Shown piece after piece: positions 52,629 through 62,417 of a stretch of DNA of 64,000 nucleotides. This stretch comes from DAOVXM01 sp963746255 (GTDB lineage: Bacteria > Chloroflexota > Anaerolineae > Anaerolineales > UBA4823). The stretch is from the NCBI GenBank assembly GCA_963746255.1, contig CAVVAJ010000009.1:1612001-1676000 (forward strand), in the 5' to 3' direction. The translations under genes were made by a program, and so were the position numbers. The notes beneath the pieces are model-generated. The model did no database searches and was not told the origin of the DNA. It saw nothing but the letters and a program-made list of their open reading frames with translations. Numbering within the stretch: the first letter of the stretch is position 1; each line of letters opens with the position of its first letter.

Positions 52629-53588
52629 CTACAGCAGGAAATACCCGTCATCCAGGTGTTCGACTACGGCTCTGTGTAAGGATCGCATCAACGGGTGAGC
52701 GGTATTGGCGATGACCTCTTCTGGAGACATCCAGGCGACTGCGCTGGTCTCTATTTGATCGGGTTGCAGATTTCCACCGATAGTATGACAATCGAAGAGT
52801 GTAATTAGAGATTGCGTTTGGTCTCCATTGGGGTACACCCACAAGTCGGGTGGGGAAAACACCCCGAGTAGCCGAGTGGGAGTCACCAGCAGACCAGTTT
52901 CTTCCATTGTTTCCCGCACCGCAGTGTATGCAGCATTTTCACCAAGGTTCGAGAACCCGCCAGGTAAACACCATTGACTATCATCGGTACGCTTGACCAT
53001 CAGCAGCCGTCCTCGATCATCCCGCAGAACTGCGACTGAACCCACACCGATAATGGGAGCCCGCCCGATGCAACTGCGGATATCCTCGATCTGTGCGATG
53101 GTTTTTGTATGTGTAAATGGCGCCTCAAATGATGGTAAGCCACTTGCAATAGCAGCCTGCAGCATGCCCCGGTACCATACAGGTATCTGTTCGTTTGGGA
53201 TCTCTTCTGGGTCAAAGAACCTTTGATCGCTCGCTTCATTACCATCCACCTGCATCTGACCTCCTTGCAGCTGGGCTTGCAAGCAGATTGTGTATTGCTG
53301 CACTTGGTCACCATTCGGATAGGTGACCTCATATTTTGGATCGCTGTAGATACCGACTAAAGAAAAATCCCCAGGAATGAGACCGGTTTCTTCGCGCAGT
53401 TCTCTTGTGGCACAGCTCAGGATGCTTTCACCCAACTCCAGCACCCCTCCCGGCAGCCCCCAGAGATTGAAATCTGTGCGTTTCTGCAGCAGAATATGGT
53501 TTTGGTTATCACGCAGTATTACGCTGGCAAAAGCAAGGAAAACCCTGCGATGTCCTACCTGGCTGCGGAGCCATTCAATATAGGCCAT
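52629..53588 (-). CDS. Protein with two tandem Nudix hydrolase domains
   Basis: A 319-residue protein with two Nudix boxes. The first, GGVLELGESILSCATRELRE followed by ETGL, spans about residues 47-69. The second, GGFSNLGENAAYTAVRETME followed by ETGL, spans about 213-236. Both match Gx5Ex7REUxEExGU, so both could bind Mg and hydrolyse nucleoside-diphosphate-linked compounds. The two halves are clearly related and arose by duplication. The substrate is unknown. It lies 9 bp downstream of alr. Confidence 0.88.
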   Translation of the reverse strand: MAYIEWLRSQVGHRRVFLAFASVILRDNQNHILLQKRTDFNLWGLPGGVLELGESILSCATRELREETGLIPGDFSLVGIYSDPKYEVTYPNGDQVQQYTICLQAQLQGGQMQVDGNEASDQRFFDPEEIPNEQIPVWYRGMLQAAIASGLPSFEAPFTHTKTIAQIEDIRSCIGRAPIIGVGSVAVLRDDRGRLLMVKRTDDSQWCLPGGFSNLGENAAYTAVRETMEETGLLVTPTRLLGVFSPPDLWVYPNGDQTQSLITLFDCHTIGGNLQPDQIETSAVAWMSPEEVIANTAHPLMRSLHRAVVEHLDDGYFLL

Positions 53589-53597
53589 GTATTCTTT

Positions 53598-54767
53598 CTA
53601 GCGGAGGGGATTAACTGGGTCGCGCGTATAGAGACGAGGGACGCGGGTATTGATATTGGTCAAGATTTCGTACGGGATGGTACCAGCCCATTCGGCTAGT
53701 TCTTCACAGGAGATCGTGACACCCTCCTGCTCACCGATTAGGATGACCTCATCATCGTTATAAGCTGTTCCCCACTCGATGTTCACAGTGATTTGATCCA
53801 TAGATATACGACCCGCTACCGGGTAGCGCTTCCCGCGAATGAGTACTTCAGCCTTGTGAGACATACCGCGGAAGTAACCATCGCCATATCCTACTGGTAC
53901 TGTCACCATGCGCACCATGTGGTCACTCTGCCACTCCGAACCGTAGCCAACCGGATGGTTCGGTTTCACCACTTTAAAGTACACCACATGTGATTTCCAG
54001 GTAAGCGCTGGTTGCACGAAAATACTGCGTTTGACTTCTGGCGAAGGATACACTCCATAGAGCAGGATGCCAGGACGTACCATGTCGTAGTAGCTGTCTG
54101 GCAAGTTGAGTATCGCCGCAGAATTCGCGATGTGGCGCAGCGGGGTAGGCAAACTGTGCTGTTCATAAAAGTGAAGCACTTCATTAAAGCGTTCTAACTG
54201 TAGCCGGGAATGGCTCATATCGGTGGCGTCAGCATTGGCGAGATGCGAAAAGATACCTTCAATCCGGACATTTAAGCACTTGAGGCTGGCTTCCAGAAAA
54301 CTTTGCGCATTGTAATAATGGACGCCAATCCGTTCCATCCCGGTGTCGATTTTAAGGTGGACGCGGGCGATAACTCCCAACACTTGGGCAGCTTCATCGA
54401 TTTGCTCCAGCTTCTCGATGGATGATGCGGTAATAGTAAGATTGTGGCGCAGAAAGAGCGGAACCTGGTTGCCTAGTACACCGCCTAAAACCAAGATTGG
54501 GACGCGTATACCGCGCTCGCGCAACAGGATACCCTCTTCAACTACAGCAACACCCAGATAGTCAACTCCCTGCGAGACCATATGATGTGCAATTTCACCT
54601 AGGCCATGCCCGTACGCGTTGGCTTTTAAGATTGGCATGACTTTCGCAGGAGCTACCTGTGTGCGAACTGCACGCAGGTTTTCGCTCATACGGTCGAGGT
54701 TTACCTTGACCATTGTTGGGCGAACGACACCGTTAGCGGTAATCGTCGGCTGGTTTATACTGCGCAT
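53598..54767 (-). CDS. alr: Alanine racemase
   Basis: A 389-residue fold-type III PLP enzyme that makes D-alanine for the cell wall. The PLP Lys is about residue 48 in PILKANAYGHG, and the catalytic Tyr is in NHPVGYGSEW (about 282). RISMDQITVNIEW and VILIGEQEG are further family motifs. The ATG at 54767 is used. The length is normal for Alr. It begins downstream of the ileS terminator hairpin, co-directional with it. Confidence 0.94.
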   Translation of the reverse strand: MRSINQPTITANGVVRPTMVKVNLDRMSENLRAVRTQVAPAKVMPILKANAYGHGLGEIAHHMVSQGVDYLGVAVVEEGILLRERGIRVPILVLGGVLGNQVPLFLRHNLTITASSIEKLEQIDEAAQVLGVIARVHLKIDTGMERIGVHYYNAQSFLEASLKCLNVRIEGIFSHLANADATDMSHSRLQLERFNEVLHFYEQHSLPTPLRHIANSAAILNLPDSYYDMVRPGILLYGVYPSPEVKRSIFVQPALTWKSHVVYFKVVKPNHPVGYGSEWQSDHMVRMVTVPVGYGDGYFRGMSHKAEVLIRGKRYPVAGRISMDQITVNIEWGTAYNDDEVILIGEQEGVTISCEELAEWAGTIPYEILTNINTRVPRLYTRDPVNPLR

Positions 54768-54856
54768 AGAGTTGATTTTACTCGATTATCGGGTGAGAAT
54801 TAGGTTTTGCCCAATCTGCAGGATGTTTTGTTATTCGCAAAGGGTGAAGCTATATT

Positions 54857-54902
54857 GCCACAGCACCTTCCGCGGGTTATTTACAGCGGAAGATGCTGTG
54901 GC
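54857..54902 (-). terminator. Long hairpin after ileS
   Basis: GCCACAGCACCTTCCGC (54857-54873) pairs with GCGGAAGATGCTGTGGC (54886-54902), 17 bp with one mismatch and a 12-nt loop. It lies about 50 bp beyond the ileS stop. There is no T-run, so termination is probable but not certain. Confidence 0.55.
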
Positions 54903-54953
54903 ATTTGAAAATCTAAGAGGATTTAGGCTATTGACCCTTCCAACGGGTATGAC

Positions 54954-57900
54954 CTAGTTGTTTTGTCGGATTCCGAGGAGAACCTCATTTCCATCTACCT
55001 TGTGGGTCTCCCGGTAAACCTCATCCGGAACCGGACCAACAACTAGTTCGGTCGTCAAAGTTTCTACCATGATATAGTTGCCCCAGGTTTCGATGACTGC
55101 GACAAGGTCTTGATCCCCTTGGTAATAGGTAGTTATCCGGTCGGCGATGTCGAAGTCTGCGTTCTTGCGCATTGCTTGTATCCGCCGAACAACCTCTCGG
55201 GCAAGTCCTTCTGCTCTCAGCTCGGGGGTCAAAGTCGCATCTACTGCAACGGTCGCTAGCTTATCGGAGGCAACTGCCAACCCTTCAGCAGGTTCAGTTT
55301 GCACTAGGATGGCATCCGCTTCAATCTCAACATTTTTTCCCTGTACTTCCAATACAATAGGCAGACCTGCATTGACAGCGGCAGCCATCTTGTCCGGATC
55401 GCGTTCTGCTAACGCTGTGCGTACATTGGGAAAGTCAGAACCAAATCTCGGACCTAGTGTCTTATTGTCCGGCAATATCCGGTACGAGACCAGATCACCC
55501 ACTTGTTCAACGAACTCGCACGCTTTGACATTTAATTCATCGGTCACAATATCCACTAGTTCAGGCTGCAAGCTCCGTTTACCGCCAGCATACACGATAA
55601 CTCTCGCGAGGGGTTGGCGCACTTTCAGGCCGGCGCTGTTGCGGGCACTCAAACCAAGACTGGCGACCTGACGAGCCAGAGACATCCCTTCAAGCAATTG
55701 TTCATCCAATGTGCTCTGATCGGTTTCCGGCCAGCTGGTGTGGTGCACACTGAGGTATGCGGACGAACGGACATTTCGTACTAAGTTCTGGTACATGGCT
55801 TCGGTCAAGAACGGTATGAAGGGGGCGAGCAGCTTCATTAGCTTAACCAGCAGGTGATACAAGGTGGCATAAGCCGTATTCTTATCGGTATCGTGCTCAG
55901 ATTTCCAGAATCGGCGGCGGCTGCGGCGCACGTACCAGTTGGTAATATCGTCCAACAGTTCTTCCAGGGATAGGGTTGCACTCAGTGGATCGGAATTTTC
56001 TATCGCTTGTGCAACTTTCACTACCACTTGGTTCAGGCGGGCTAGAATCCAGCGATCAAGCAGGTTGCTACTCCGCGGAGTTGGCCCTTCGGGAAATGCT
56101 GGATCAAAGGGGAACTGCGGCTCCCAACCATCGAGCCGGGCGTACGTCACTAAAAAGCTGTAAACATTCCAGAGCGGGATCAAAAAGCGCCGGCGCGCCT
56201 CATCCCCGCGATTGTAACCAAACAGCAGGTCATTTTCCGGTTTGTGGGCTGAGTACAACCAGCGCATTACGTCGACGCCCATTTTATCGGCAGCTTCGTT
56301 AAATTCGATCGAGTTGCCCCAGGATTTGTGCATTGCCCGGCCATCTTCCGCTAGCAAAGTCGCATAGCTGAAGTTCTCAAGGAATGGCGGGCTGTTATCG
56401 ACGACAGTTGCCATTGCGAGCAGGCTGTAGAACCAGTTGCGGAATTGACCTGGGAAGGATTCGCTGATCCAGTGAGCAGGGTACCACTCCCGCCAATAAT
56501 CATTATTGGTGCGATACTGGAGAGTAGAGAAGGAAACGATGCCAGCATCTAGCCACGGATTGCCGACATCGGGAATGCGACTCATTTCACTATTACATTT
56601 TGGACAGGCGAGTTTAACCGCATCGATGAAGGGTCTGTGTGGGGTGTGGCCTTCAAATGTGCCCCAGCCAGACTTTGCCCTGCTCTTTAACTCGTCTTCG
56701 TCGCCGATCACATCATAATGGCCGCAATCTTCACAAACCCAGATCGGCAGAGCCAGCCCCCAATAGCGTTTCTTGCTGATCATCCAGTCGTGCATATTAC
56801 GCAGCCAATCCATCTCGCGCGCGTACCCAAATTCAGGGATCCAGCGAATTTGCTCAACGACATCCATGATTTGATAGCGCAAGCTGCGTTCTTTCTCTTC
56901 AGCGGTCAGCTGATCACGCGGTTTATCATAAGAATCGCCCATGCTGATGAACCATTCGTCCACCAGGCGAAATACTAGTTCGGTTTTACATCGCCAACAT
57001 GTTGGGTAGCGGTGGGTGTAGGGTTCTACGAGATAGAGAACACCTTTCTGTTCAAGGTCATCAAAGATGGGCGCCGCAATATCTGAGACATGTTCGCCGC
57101 TCAACCAATCGAAACCAGCGACAAAGTAACCCTCATCATCAAGCGGAGCGATCAAGGGGAAGTTGTGCTCACGCCCGAGCTGGAAGTCCTCTGCACCACA
57201 CCCCGGAGCGATATGAACGATACCAGTCCCTTCCGTCTCACCAACTTCATCCCACGCGATCACCTGGTGAGCCTCGGCTGCAGAACGTTCTATGCCAGCC
57301 ACTAATTCACTCAGGTGGGTGTGCCCACCAGCATTTTGGGCTGCTTCTAACTCATCAAAGGGACCGCGATATGTCCAGCCAACCAAATCAGCACCCTTCA
57401 ATTCGCCCAATACCTGGTAGCCACCACGCAGCATATGCAGCGTACCGACTGAGAGATAAAATACTTCCTCACCTTGCAAGACTTTGGCATAGGTAAGTTC
57501 CGGGCCGACTGCAGCAGCCACGTTGCTGGTCAAAGTCCAGGGGGTGGTTGTCCATACCAACAGAGATTCAGGTAATCCTTCTGTCTCCCTTTGACTGCCA
57601 TCGGGGTTAGTCAGCGGAAACCGCAGCGTCACACTGCGGTGCGTCAGCTCAGCATAGCCATCGGTGACGATCTCATGCTGGCTGATAGCAGTTGCACAGC
57701 GCGGGCACCAAGGCATCACATCTGCGCCCCGGTACAGCCAACCTTTTTCCCAGCATTTCTTCAAGAAAGTCCAGATCATATAGTTGTTTTCATTAGAGAA
57801 CGTGAAGTAGCTGCCGCCTAGTTCCGGTAAGCCTAAACGACCAACAATCTGCTCTACGCTGTCTGTGACGGGACCATCTGGTCCTACAACGGTGATGACT

Positions 57901-58391
57901 TGGTTGGGATCATCCATGAGTTTTTCAGCCAGCATACGCAGCTGGTCGGGGTCATTCCAGTCCATCCAGTAGCCCAGTCGAATTGATTGTTCTGTTTGGA
58001 CAGCTGCAAAGCGAAGTACACGTGCTTTGCACTGGCGCACGAATTTCTCCAAACCATAGTCCTCGATGTCCTTCTTGGATTGAAAGCTTTTCTCTTTTTC
58101 GACTTCAACCTCGACCCATAAACCTTGGCAGTCGAACCCATTCTGATAGCGTAGCTTACGCCCTCGCATTGCCCAGAACCGCTGAAAAAGGTCTTTATAG
58201 GTGCGCCCCCAGCCATGATGCACCCCCATCGGATTATTGGCCGTAATCGGGCCATCAATGAACGACCAGTGGTCATCATGGTCATGGAGATCTCTAAGCT
58301 TTTGGAAAGCCTTGTTTTTCTCCCAGAATTCAAGCAGTTCTCGCTCTTGGACTGGAAAATTGACTTTGCTAGGTACTTCTTTAAACGGCAT
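54954..58391 (-). CDS. ileS: Isoleucyl-tRNA synthetase
   Basis: A 1145-residue class I aminoacyl-tRNA synthetase. The HIGH element is the divergent HHGW at residues 58-61 (GVHHGWGRTYKDL), and the KMSKS element is the divergent MHKSWGN near 690. The CP1 editing domain lies between them; four Cys pairs (CPRC, CWRC, CEDC, CPKC) suggest zinc knuckles. The C-terminal anticodon-binding domain starts near 760. LVWTTTPWTLTSN is typical of the IleRS editing site. GGAGG lies 6 nt before the ATG. Expression is controlled by the T-box leader directly upstream. Confidence 0.95.
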   Translation of the reverse strand: MPFKEVPSKVNFPVQERELLEFWEKNKAFQKLRDLHDHDDHWSFIDGPITANNPMGVHHGWGRTYKDLFQRFWAMRGRKLRYQNGFDCQGLWVEVEVEKEKSFQSKKDIEDYGLEKFVRQCKARVLRFAAVQTEQSIRLGYWMDWNDPDQLRMLAEKLMDDPNQVITVVGPDGPVTDSVEQIVGRLGLPELGGSYFTFSNENNYMIWTFLKKCWEKGWLYRGADVMPWCPRCATAISQHEIVTDGYAELTHRSVTLRFPLTNPDGSQRETEGLPESLLVWTTTPWTLTSNVAAAVGPELTYAKVLQGEEVFYLSVGTLHMLRGGYQVLGELKGADLVGWTYRGPFDELEAAQNAGGHTHLSELVAGIERSAAEAHQVIAWDEVGETEGTGIVHIAPGCGAEDFQLGREHNFPLIAPLDDEGYFVAGFDWLSGEHVSDIAAPIFDDLEQKGVLYLVEPYTHRYPTCWRCKTELVFRLVDEWFISMGDSYDKPRDQLTAEEKERSLRYQIMDVVEQIRWIPEFGYAREMDWLRNMHDWMISKKRYWGLALPIWVCEDCGHYDVIGDEDELKSRAKSGWGTFEGHTPHRPFIDAVKLACPKCNSEMSRIPDVGNPWLDAGIVSFSTLQYRTNNDYWREWYPAHWISESFPGQFRNWFYSLLAMATVVDNSPPFLENFSYATLLAEDGRAMHKSWGNSIEFNEAADKMGVDVMRWLYSAHKPENDLLFGYNRGDEARRRFLIPLWNVYSFLVTYARLDGWEPQFPFDPAFPEGPTPRSSNLLDRWILARLNQVVVKVAQAIENSDPLSATLSLEELLDDITNWYVRRSRRRFWKSEHDTDKNTAYATLYHLLVKLMKLLAPFIPFLTEAMYQNLVRNVRSSAYLSVHHTSWPETDQSTLDEQLLEGMSLARQVASLGLSARNSAGLKVRQPLARVIVYAGGKRSLQPELVDIVTDELNVKACEFVEQVGDLVSYRILPDNKTLGPRFGSDFPNVRTALAERDPDKMAAAVNAGLPIVLEVQGKNVEIEADAILVQTEPAEGLAVASDKLATVAVDATLTPELRAEGLAREVVRRIQAMRKNADFDIADRITTYYQGDQDLVAVIETWGNYIMVETLTTELVVGPVPDEVYRETHKVDGNEVLLGIRQNN

Positions 58392-58407
58392 GGCTCCTCC
58401 TGATTAA

Positions 58408-58722
58408 TAAAAAACACTCGCCCCATATCAGGGACGAGAAGAATTCATTATTCCCGCGGTACCACCCTGTTTCTCGCAGTAGCGAGCAACTCGGTCGAAT
58501 ACGGTCTTGGGACATTGTCCCAAAACTTATATTCGCGCCTGACGTAACGGTTGGCGGGACCGGCGTTCTTAATAACCACTCAATGCAGGTGTTCGGATTG
58601 CGGCTCCGGAAGGATTTTCGGTCTGTTGGATCGTCCCGGCTCACACCATTCCCGAGATCGCTGCCTTTCCGCATGGCGATGATGCCATGACAGGCCTACT
58701 CGTTTCCATCACTGCCTATAGT
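58408..58722 (-). promoter_or_regulatory. T-box leader (isoleucine) of ileS with terminator
   Basis: The leader ends with the conserved T-box AGGGTGGTACCGCGG (about 58455-58469), which pairs with uncharged tRNA. It is followed by a terminator, CTCGTCCC/GGGGCGAG (58438-58417) with a T-run (58414-58408). Stem I starts near 58722 with GATGGAAACGAGTAG and has the GGTGTGAGCC apical part. An ATC codon at 58631-58629, flanked by a helix of GGCCTGT with ACAGACC, is the likely specifier and fits isoleucine. Confidence 0.92.
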
Positions 58723-58739
58723 GAAGTAAATTTCGCGCG

Positions 58740-58768
58740 ATTATGCCATAAAGTTTACACTCGGTCAA
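58740..58768 (-). promoter_or_regulatory. Promoter of the ileS T-box transcript
   Basis: On the minus strand TTGACC (58763-58768) and CATAAT (58740-58745) are 17 bp apart. The expected start is near 58732, about 10 nt before the T-box Stem I. Confidence 0.7.
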
Positions 58769-58807
58769 CCGCCGTGGTACCCGAGGGCCTAATCGGTAAG
58801 AACCATC

Positions 58808-60706
58808 TTAATCTTCAAGCGTGCTGACATCTCCCTCGGGGAGCCCCAGCGCGCGGGCACGCAGCAGTCGTCGCATGATCTTTCCGCTGCGGGTTTTAGG
58901 CAGGCTGTCAACGAATTGGATTTCCTCCGGTTTGGCAATTGGGCCAATTTCATGTCCTACATGGCTGCGCAGTTCTTCGGCGAGGTTATCGCTTTTTTCA
59001 ACACCAGCATTCAAAATCACATAGGTGTGGATAGCGTTGCCCTTAAGTTCATGTGGTAGGCCAATGGCTGCTGCTTCCGCCACTGCTGGGTGGCTAACCA
59101 GTGCGCTTTCCACCTCCGCGGTACCAAGCCGATAACCGCTGACTTTTATCACATCGTCAATTCTACCGATCACCCAGATATAACCATCATCATCTTTACG
59201 GGCTGAGTCACCGGCCTGATACATATTTCCGTACTTACTCCAATACTGTTCCTTGTACCGCTCTGGGTCTTTCAGTATCGTTCTCAGCATTCCTGGCCAA
59301 GGAGATTTGATGACCAAGTAGCCTTCTTCGCCCGGAGGCGTTGGATTGCCATCATCGTCAACGACATCAGCTTCTATCCCAAAAAACGGGCGCGTTGCGG
59401 AACCGGGTTTTAGAGGTGTAATTGGCAGCGGAGTGATCATGAAGCCGCCCGTCTCTGTCTGCCACCAGGTATCCATGATCGGACAGCGTTCTTTTCCAAT
59501 CACTGTGTAATACCATTTCCAGGCTTCTGGATTGATCGGCTCGCCGACGCTGCCAAGCAACCGCAGGCTGCTGAGGTCATGGCGGTTCGGCCAGGCATCG
59601 CCGAACCGCATCAATCCCCGGATGGCAGTGGGCGCAGTGTATAGGATGCTGATCCCGTAATTCTCAATCATCCGCCACCAGCGATTTGGATAGGGATGGT
59701 TCGGGGCGCCTTCATACATGAAGCTGGTCGCACCGTTGATCAATGGTGCGTAGACAATATAACTGTGGCCGGTAATCCACCCTGGATCTGCAGCACACCA
59801 CCAGCGGTCTTCATCTTTGATATCGAAAACATACTTCAGAGTGGTGTACGTAAAAACCATGTACCCGCCATGGGTATGAACCACACCTTTAGGCCTGCCT
59901 GTTGTCCCTGATGTGTACAGGATAAACAATGGATCTTCGGCATCCATATCTTCTGTCACGCATGTTGGGCTGGCAATTGGCAATCCCATCAAATCATCGT
60001 ACCAGTAATCGCGACCAGCCTCCATGTATATTTCTTGGCCTGTGCGCTTGATGACAATACAAGATTCGATGCAAGGCTGCCGGGCAATTGCTTCATCAGC
60101 GATGTCTTTGAGCGGCACGATTTTGCCGCGCAGCCAGCCTCCATCGGCAGTAACAAGGACATGGCTATGTGCATCTTCGATGCGCTCGGCAAGTGCTTCT
60201 ACACTAAAACCGCCGTACACCACACTATGAGGAGCCCCGATTTTGGCACATGCCAGCATAGCGATCACTTGCTCGGGTATGCGTGGTAAATATATTGTTA
60301 CAATATCGCCCTTCTTTACGCCCATGCTGCGTAATACATTCGAGAATTTGCATACTTCCCGGTTGAGAGCATAGTATGAGTAGGTTCGTGTATCACCAGG
60401 TTCACCCTCCCATATCAAGGCAAGTTTGTTCTTTCGATGAGTTTTGAGGTGTCGGTTTAAAGCGTTTTGGACGATATTTGTTTTCCCGCCAGTAAACCAT
60501 TTATAGAAAGGTGGATCGCTGTCATCCAATACTTTGTCCCAGGTCTTATGCCATTCAAGTTCATTCGCTCGATCAGCCCAGAACCCTTCAGGGTCGTCAA
60601 TCGATTGCTTGTACAGCTCCTCGTAATTTTTGATGTGGGCGGCGGAGACGACTTCAGGCGCGGGGTAATATACATTCTGGTCCATTGAGTTGGAAGGCTG
60701 GTTCAT
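58808..60706 (-). CDS. acs: Acetyl-CoA synthetase (acetate--CoA ligase, AMP-forming)
   Basis: A 632-residue adenylating enzyme that makes acetyl-CoA from acetate, CoA and ATP. ILYTSGTTGRPKGVVHTHGG near 260 is the phosphate loop; DTWWQTETGGFMITP is the acetate-pocket Trp motif, and SGYRLGTAEVESALVSH is the hinge region. PKTRSGKIMRRLLR near 605 holds the catalytic Lys, a frequent acetylation site. AAAGGAG precedes the ATG. A strong promoter lies at 60778-60806. The NDP-forming enzyme at the start of the window may run the opposite reaction. Confidence 0.95.
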   Translation of the reverse strand: MNQPSNSMDQNVYYPAPEVVSAAHIKNYEELYKQSIDDPEGFWADRANELEWHKTWDKVLDDSDPPFYKWFTGGKTNIVQNALNRHLKTHRKNKLALIWEGEPGDTRTYSYYALNREVCKFSNVLRSMGVKKGDIVTIYLPRIPEQVIAMLACAKIGAPHSVVYGGFSVEALAERIEDAHSHVLVTADGGWLRGKIVPLKDIADEAIARQPCIESCIVIKRTGQEIYMEAGRDYWYDDLMGLPIASPTCVTEDMDAEDPLFILYTSGTTGRPKGVVHTHGGYMVFTYTTLKYVFDIKDEDRWWCAADPGWITGHSYIVYAPLINGATSFMYEGAPNHPYPNRWWRMIENYGISILYTAPTAIRGLMRFGDAWPNRHDLSSLRLLGSVGEPINPEAWKWYYTVIGKERCPIMDTWWQTETGGFMITPLPITPLKPGSATRPFFGIEADVVDDDGNPTPPGEEGYLVIKSPWPGMLRTILKDPERYKEQYWSKYGNMYQAGDSARKDDDGYIWVIGRIDDVIKVSGYRLGTAEVESALVSHPAVAEAAAIGLPHELKGNAIHTYVILNAGVEKSDNLAEELRSHVGHEIGPIAKPEEIQFVDSLPKTRSGKIMRRLLRARALGLPEGDVSTLED

Positions 60707-60777
60707 GGGACTCTCCTTTGACGATACTATTTTTTAATAATTCGAAACCTGTACAGATAATGGCCGACTGTTCAAAA

Positions 60778-60806
60778 ATTTTATTGGGTTGTCAGTGTCT
60801 TGTCAA
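60778..60806 (-). promoter_or_regulatory. Strong sigma-70-type promoter of acs
   Basis: On the minus strand a perfect TTGACA (60801-60806) and TAAAAT (60778-60783) are exactly 17 bp apart, about 70 bp before the acs start. Confidence 0.72.
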
Positions 60807-60951
60807 TGTATATGTGGATAAATCATGTAATATTTGTGCGACTGGCGTATTTCCACGGGTAATTGTTTACTTATTTTGTCCGGATTTAATAAAATGATAC
60901 CTGGATATTTGAAGCTAATTGATAAAATAATTCATTCGTATATGTATCATT

Positions 60952-61161
60952 ATGGAAACAGAGACACATTTTAGAATTGTTGCTGGCGTGCTGCTCATCC
61001 TAAGCTTTGTCGTCCTGAACCTCTGAATACCGATTGAAGAAGGGCAATTAATCACGTAGTTCGGAGATGATTACCTACACAAATGGGAGCGGACAGGACG
61101 CTATCTGCCAAAGTTTCGGTTTGCCTCATTAGACGGATTACAGATAATGCCGATTACGTAA
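60952..61161 (+). pseudogene. Decayed isoprenylcysteine methyltransferase-like gene
   Basis: An ATG at 60952 starts METETHFRIVAGVLLILSFV, like the first membrane helix of ICMT-family methyltransferases. A TGA follows at 61024. In the same frame IEEGQLIT, a stop at 61057, and FGDDYLHKWERTGRYLPKF then appear, which is the C-terminal SAM-binding motif of this family (E-E-x2-L-x3-FG-x2-Y-x2-Y/W-x2-R-x3-LP). About 130 middle residues are gone. A large internal deletion plus nonsense codons indicates a true remnant. Confidence 0.6.
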
Positions 61162-61406
61162 GAATTCTATAATTTTGGCAATCGATCAATGATGGTCAAA
61201 CAATACTAGTGTTCCATCGAATTTGATTATTCAGTAATAATAGAGTGTCGACGGATCACTTTAAGCTTTGTCAAGGGCGTATTTACTTGGATATCGAATG
61301 AAACTTTCATCCTTGGCAAAGCACTAGTAAACAGCAAGATAGATTGATATACTTTTACACATAAGACATGCGAGATAAACTCCGCATACTAAGAGGAGTA
61401 CAGCAG
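61162..61406. other. AT-rich spacer ahead of ppgK, no gene recognised
   Basis: Together with 60720-60950 this forms a long AT-rich gap around the decayed gene. Beyond the acs promoter and a possible -10 (TATACT near 61347) no signal is evident. Confidence 0.4.
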
Positions 61407-62153
61407 ATGGAGATATTGGGCATTGATGTGGGTGGATCCGGGATCAAAGGTGCGTTGGTTAACACCAAAAAAGGGAAATTAATCACAGATCGTTACCGCC
61501 TTCGAACGCCAAGCTCGCGGAAGCCGATCCCAATTGCGAGAGCTGTCGCCAAAGTGGCATACCATTTTTCCTGGCAAGGCCCAATCGGCTGCGGATTTCC
61601 TACCGTTATCCACAATGGGGTTGCAAAGTTGCATGGTAATTTAAACGAAAAATGGACCAACACAGATATCGAAGCCCTGTTAGCTGAACATACAGGCTGC
61701 CCGGTTACCGTAATCAACGATGCTGATGCAGCTGGTTTGGCTGAGATGAACTTTGGTGCTGGTAAGGGTCAAGATGGCGTGGTGATAGTTATTACGATTG
61801 GGACTGGTTTAGGTACGGCGGTATTTACATCAGGACATCTGGTACCCAGTACAGAATTTGGACACCTGGAAATGAATTGTTTTGATGCTGAGGAGCAGGC
61901 TTCGGATGCTGCCCGCCAACGTGAGAAACTCTCATGGAAAGAGTGGGCAAAGCGCTTTGACCAATATTTAAATCAATTGAATTTGCTCTTCTGGCCTGAT
62001 CTGATCATCCTAGGTGGTGGCGGAAGCAAGAAATTCAATCGCTTTGAGTCTTACCTGACAGTACCTGTGAAAGTTGTTCCTGCTCAACTGCTCAATGAAG
62101 CTGGTATAGTTGGGGCTGCATTAGCTGCTAAGAAGAAAACTGGTGCTACGTAA
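61407..62153 (+). CDS. ppgK: Polyphosphate glucokinase (ROK family)
   Basis: A 248-residue ROK kinase. GIDVGGSGIKGALV (about 5-18) is the phosphate-binding motif, GNLNEKW and VINDADAAGLAEM hold the catalytic Asp, and ITIGTGLGTAVF is the adenosine loop as in PPGK. These enzymes phosphorylate glucose with polyphosphate or ATP. The ATG at 61407 follows GAGGAG by about 8 nt and begins MEILGIDVGG; an upstream ATG at 61368 would add 13 residues. It is 5' to a convergent gene pair with a shared hairpin. Confidence 0.9.
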   Translation: MEILGIDVGGSGIKGALVNTKKGKLITDRYRLRTPSSRKPIPIARAVAKVAYHFSWQGPIGCGFPTVIHNGVAKLHGNLNEKWTNTDIEALLAEHTGCPVTVINDADAAGLAEMNFGAGKGQDGVVIVITIGTGLGTAVFTSGHLVPSTEFGHLEMNCFDAEEQASDAARQREKLSWKEWAKRFDQYLNQLNLLFWPDLIILGGGGSKKFNRFESYLTVPVKVVPAQLLNEAGIVGAALAAKKKTGAT

Positions 62154-62278
62154 TATTGTAATTGGAGAATATTCCGCCTATAGTATGAAGTTGGATTAAT
62201 TATCCGGGAAAGCGTGAGGGGTGATATATTAGTAGCTCGGCATGAATTCCCTTTCGTTATTGAAGGGTCATTAAAACC

Positions 62279-62327
62279 AAACTGCGCCCCGGAGAAGTCC
62301 TGGCAAACTTGCTCCTTGGCGCAGTTT
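62279..62327. terminator. Hairpin between convergent ppgK and tsaC-like genes
   Basis: AAACTGCGCC (62279-62288) and GGCGCAGTTT (62318-62327) form a perfect 10-bp stem with a 29-nt loop. T-rich sequence follows on both strands (TTGAG on plus, GGTTTTAATG on minus), so it may stop both transcripts. Confidence 0.5.
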
Positions 62328-62417
62328 TGAGTGAGGAGAATGCACTTATTATTTTACATACCTAGCTGAAAACTCCATGAAGGGAAGATAAGCATATTGT
62401 GAGAAAAAAGCTAACTC

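Noticed and set aside
60685..60897. 70-codon plus-strand frame upstream of acs
   Set aside because: It covers the acs promoter and Shine-Dalgarno region on the opposite strand and lacks a ribosome binding site.
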